7,719 nt of DNA, from positions 1 to 7,719 of the forward strand of contig JAUVAM010000152.1 in the NCBI GenBank assembly GCA_030591745.1, read 5' to 3'. Of the stretch, positions 5,951 through 7,719 are shown piece by piece. Under the pieces are notes generated by a model, which worked only from the letters and a program-made list of their open reading frames with translations, searched no databases and was not told the DNA's origin. The translations under genes and the position numbers were made by a program. Each line of letters starts with the position of its first letter. Positions within the stretch are counted from its first letter, which is position 1. This stretch comes from Deltaproteobacteria bacterium (GTDB taxonomy: Bacteria > Myxococcota > B64-G9).

Positions 5951-7719
5951 ATGTTCAGGAAATTTCGGATTGGGATGCTGGTCACGCTGGCCATTTTTGT
6001 GTTCGCTTGCGGGGGCGGTGGGGATAACTCAGCCCCCACCTGGCCGGATGGGGCCCAACTCGAAATCCTGACAATGGATGCGACCTCAGTGGGCCTTGCC
6101 TGGCCGGCAGCAGAAGATGACCGAGCCGTGACGGCCTATCGCCTGGTTCAAAACAGCGAACAGGAGACAAACTTGGGCGCGAACGAGTTGGAGCATACGC
6201 TCTCGGGCCTGAACCCCTCGACGACCTATGCCTACCAAATCCAGGCCGGCGACGAGGCCGGCAACTGGTCCGTCGATGGTCCTTCCGTGGAGGTCACCAC
6301 CGAGTCCGGCTTACCCCCGGACCCGGCCCTGGTTGCTTCAGTTATAGATTTGAGCCACTTCGAGAGCTTCTATTCTCGGGCATCGTTTTTGTGGCAAGGC
6401 GAAAAGCCCGTGGTCTGGGGTGCGGACCCTGACGCCTTTGAGGCCCGCAGGATTGTGATCCTGCGCGGTCGCGTGCTGGACGAAGAGGGAGAGCCCCTAA
6501 GCTGGGTGGACGTTCGCGTGCCCGAGCATCCCGAGTATGGTCACACAGTCACCCGGGAAGACGGCCGCTATGATTTGGTGGTCAACGGCGGTGGGCGAGT
6601 GGTTTTGCGGTTTTCGCAAGGAGGGCTGCTGCCCGTCGAGCGCAAGGTGCTTACGCCCTGGCGGGATTTCGTGGAAGTACCGGAGGTGGTTTTGATCTCG
6701 GCCGATGCCCAGGCGACGGGGGTCGCGCTTTCCGGTACGAGTAGCGCGTCTCAATTGGCTCTTGGCTCCACCGTGGAAGACGGAGACGGTCCCCGCAAGG
6801 CTGCGGTCCTGTTGCCGGCGGGAACTCGAGCCCGGGCGATTCTGCCCGACGGCAGCGAACAAGAACTCGACTCGGCCAGCCTGCGCATCACCGAATACAC
6901 CGTGGGTGAGAACGGACCCAAACGCATGCCGGCTCGCATGCCGTCCAATATTGCTTACACCTACGCGGTGGAATTGGGCCTGGACGAAGCACCGGCAGGT
7001 TCTCAAATAATCTTCGACGAGCCGGTGGTTTTTTACGTCGACAATTTTTTGCAGTTCCCCGCCGGCACGGTAGCTCCTTTGGGCTATTACGACACTGCTC
7101 GAGCCGTGTGGGTGCCCGCCGACAGCGGCTGGGTCGTTGAGGTCTTGGCCGAAGCAGACGGCTTGGTCGAATTGGACTCAGACGGTGACGGCCAGGCGGA
7201 CGATGTGGCCCGGCTTGCCGAACTCGGCATCGACGAGGCAGAACGAATTACCCTTTCAGAGCGCTTTGAGCCAGGTGACAGCTTGATTCGTCTGCGCATG
7301 AAGCATTTTTCCTCCTGGGATGCCAACTGGGGTTTTTCTCCACCATCCGACGCCATCGGGCCATATCGCACCCCATCCCAGGGCGGAGACTGCAATGGCT
7401 GCATCGAGTCCGGCTCGGTCATCGACGTCCACAACCAAATCCTGGGCGAGGACTTAGCACTGGCCGGTTTGCCCTTCGGGCTGCATTATCGTTCGGACCG
7501 GGTGCCCGGCAGGAAGATAGCTTATTCGCTGAAGATTCCCCTGGTGGGGCCCGAGGCCCCGGCCAGCCTGAAGGGCATTGAGTTGGAGTTGCAGGTGGCG
7601 GGTCAACAACACGACTGGCATTTTGATGCGGACCCGGACCCGACTAGCCAAGTTGACGTCCACGAGTTCACCTGGGACGGCAAGGACGCATACGGCCGAC
7701 GCTTGCAGGGCGCTCATCC
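5951..7719 (+). CDS. Multidomain lipoprotein with fibronectin type III, carboxypeptidase-regulatory-like and RHS/YD-repeat-like N-terminal regions (cut by window edge)
   Basis: The frame is open for 589 codons to the right edge. Residues 1-20 are a lipoprotein signal: basic MFRKFR, a hydrophobic core, and the lipobox-like VFAC with Cys20 as lipidation site, followed by a Gly-rich tether. An outer-membrane or surface location is therefore likely. Residues about 29-118 form a fibronectin type III domain (NPSTTYAYQIQAGDEAGNWS, 88-107). Residues 169-222 look like a carboxypeptidase-regulatory-like beta-sandwich (GRVLDEEGEPL, then TREDGRYDLVV). Residues 288-400 include EYTVGENGPKRMPA and NFLQFPAG, a block I associate with the region preceding RHS repeats. 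DSDGDGQADD (409-418) resembles a calcium-binding thrombospondin-3/EF-hand loop. CNGC (481-484), GLPFGLHYRSDRVPG (506-520) and FTWDGKDAYGRRLQG (573-587) resemble the entry to YD-repeat proteins. Such proteins can be thousands of residues long and may end in a variable toxin or effector, which cannot be seen here. Domain calls are by motif recognition only. Confidence 0.85.
   Translation, partial: MFRKFRIGMLVTLAIFVFACGGGGDNSAPTWPDGAQLEILTMDATSVGLAWPAAEDDRAVTAYRLVQNSEQETNLGANELEHTLSGLNPSTTYAYQIQAGDEAGNWSVDGPSVEVTTESGLPPDPALVASVIDLSHFESFYSRASFLWQGEKPVVWGADPDAFEARRIVILRGRVLDEEGEPLSWVDVRVPEHPEYGHTVTREDGRYDLVVNGGGRVVLRFSQGGLLPVERKVLTPWRDFVEVPEVVLISADAQATGVALSGTSSASQLALGSTVEDGDGPRKAAVLLPAGTRARAILPDGSEQELDSASLRITEYTVGENGPKRMPARMPSNIAYTYAVELGLDEAPAGSQIIFDEPVVFYVDNFLQFPAGTVAPLGYYDTARAVWVPADSGWVVEVLAEADGLVELDSDGDGQADDVARLAELGIDEAERITLSERFEPGDSLIRLRMKHFSSWDANWGFSPPSDAIGPYRTPSQGGDCNGCIESGSVIDVHNQILGEDLALAGLPFGLHYRSDRVPGRKIAYSLKIPLVGPEAPASLKGIELELQVAGQQHDWHFDADPDPTSQVDVHEFTWDGKDAYGRRLQGAH

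Noticed and set aside
6497..7006. A 169-codon minus-strand open frame
   Set aside because: It is opposite the lipoprotein gene, whose plus-strand frame has signal peptide, domains and a ribosome binding site.

Overview
This window holds six protein-coding genes and no RNA gene, insertion sequence or CRISPR array that I can support. Five genes lie on the minus strand and one, cut by the right edge, lies on the plus strand. The base composition is GC-rich, starts include TTG and GTG, and the plus-strand gene begins with a bacterial lipoprotein signal. Together with a HelD-like ATPase, a prokaryotic Thi4 and an RHS-like lipoprotein, this suggests a Gram-negative bacterium, possibly a deltaproteobacterial or myxobacterial lineage in the broad sense. 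That placement is inference; no rRNA or marker gene is present to settle it.

Layout from left to right. Positions 1-693 (minus) carry the N-terminal 231 residues of a Rep/UvrD-type DNA helicase that runs off the left edge. Positions 705-2780 (minus) encode a 691-residue HelD-like superfamily 1 ATPase. Positions 2780-3400 (minus) encode thiamine phosphate synthase (ThiE) from a TTG start. Positions 3397-4164 (minus) encode a Thi4-family thiazole synthase with histidine where the suicidal eukaryotic enzymes carry the sulfur-donating cysteine. A 138-base non-coding gap follows. Positions 4303-5877 (minus) encode a six-helix potassium channel with a charged S4 and a C-terminal RCK module. Positions 5951-7719 (plus) hold the first 589 residues of a multidomain lipoprotein: fibronectin type III, carboxypeptidase-regulatory-like domain, then the start of an RHS/YD-repeat-like region.

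Reading leftward, thi4, thiE, helD and the uvrD-like gene form one tight array. thi4 and thiE overlap as TTGA, thiE and helD overlap as TGATG, and helD is 11 bases from the helicase start. These four genes are probably co-transcribed and translationally coupled. Thi4 would make the thiazole half of thiamine and ThiE would join it to the pyrimidine half. The two helicase-fold proteins would act in transcription-complex recycling and DNA repair or replication, and why they share a message with thiamine genes is not evident. The channel gene and the lipoprotein gene are divergent and separated by only 73 bases, which contain a good sigma-70-like promoter for the lipoprotein gene.

No complete undescribed system is evident. 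The points most worth following are the mixed thiamine/helicase operon, the histidine-type Thi4, the HelD-like protein outside its best-known hosts, and the unseen C-terminus of the RHS-like lipoprotein.
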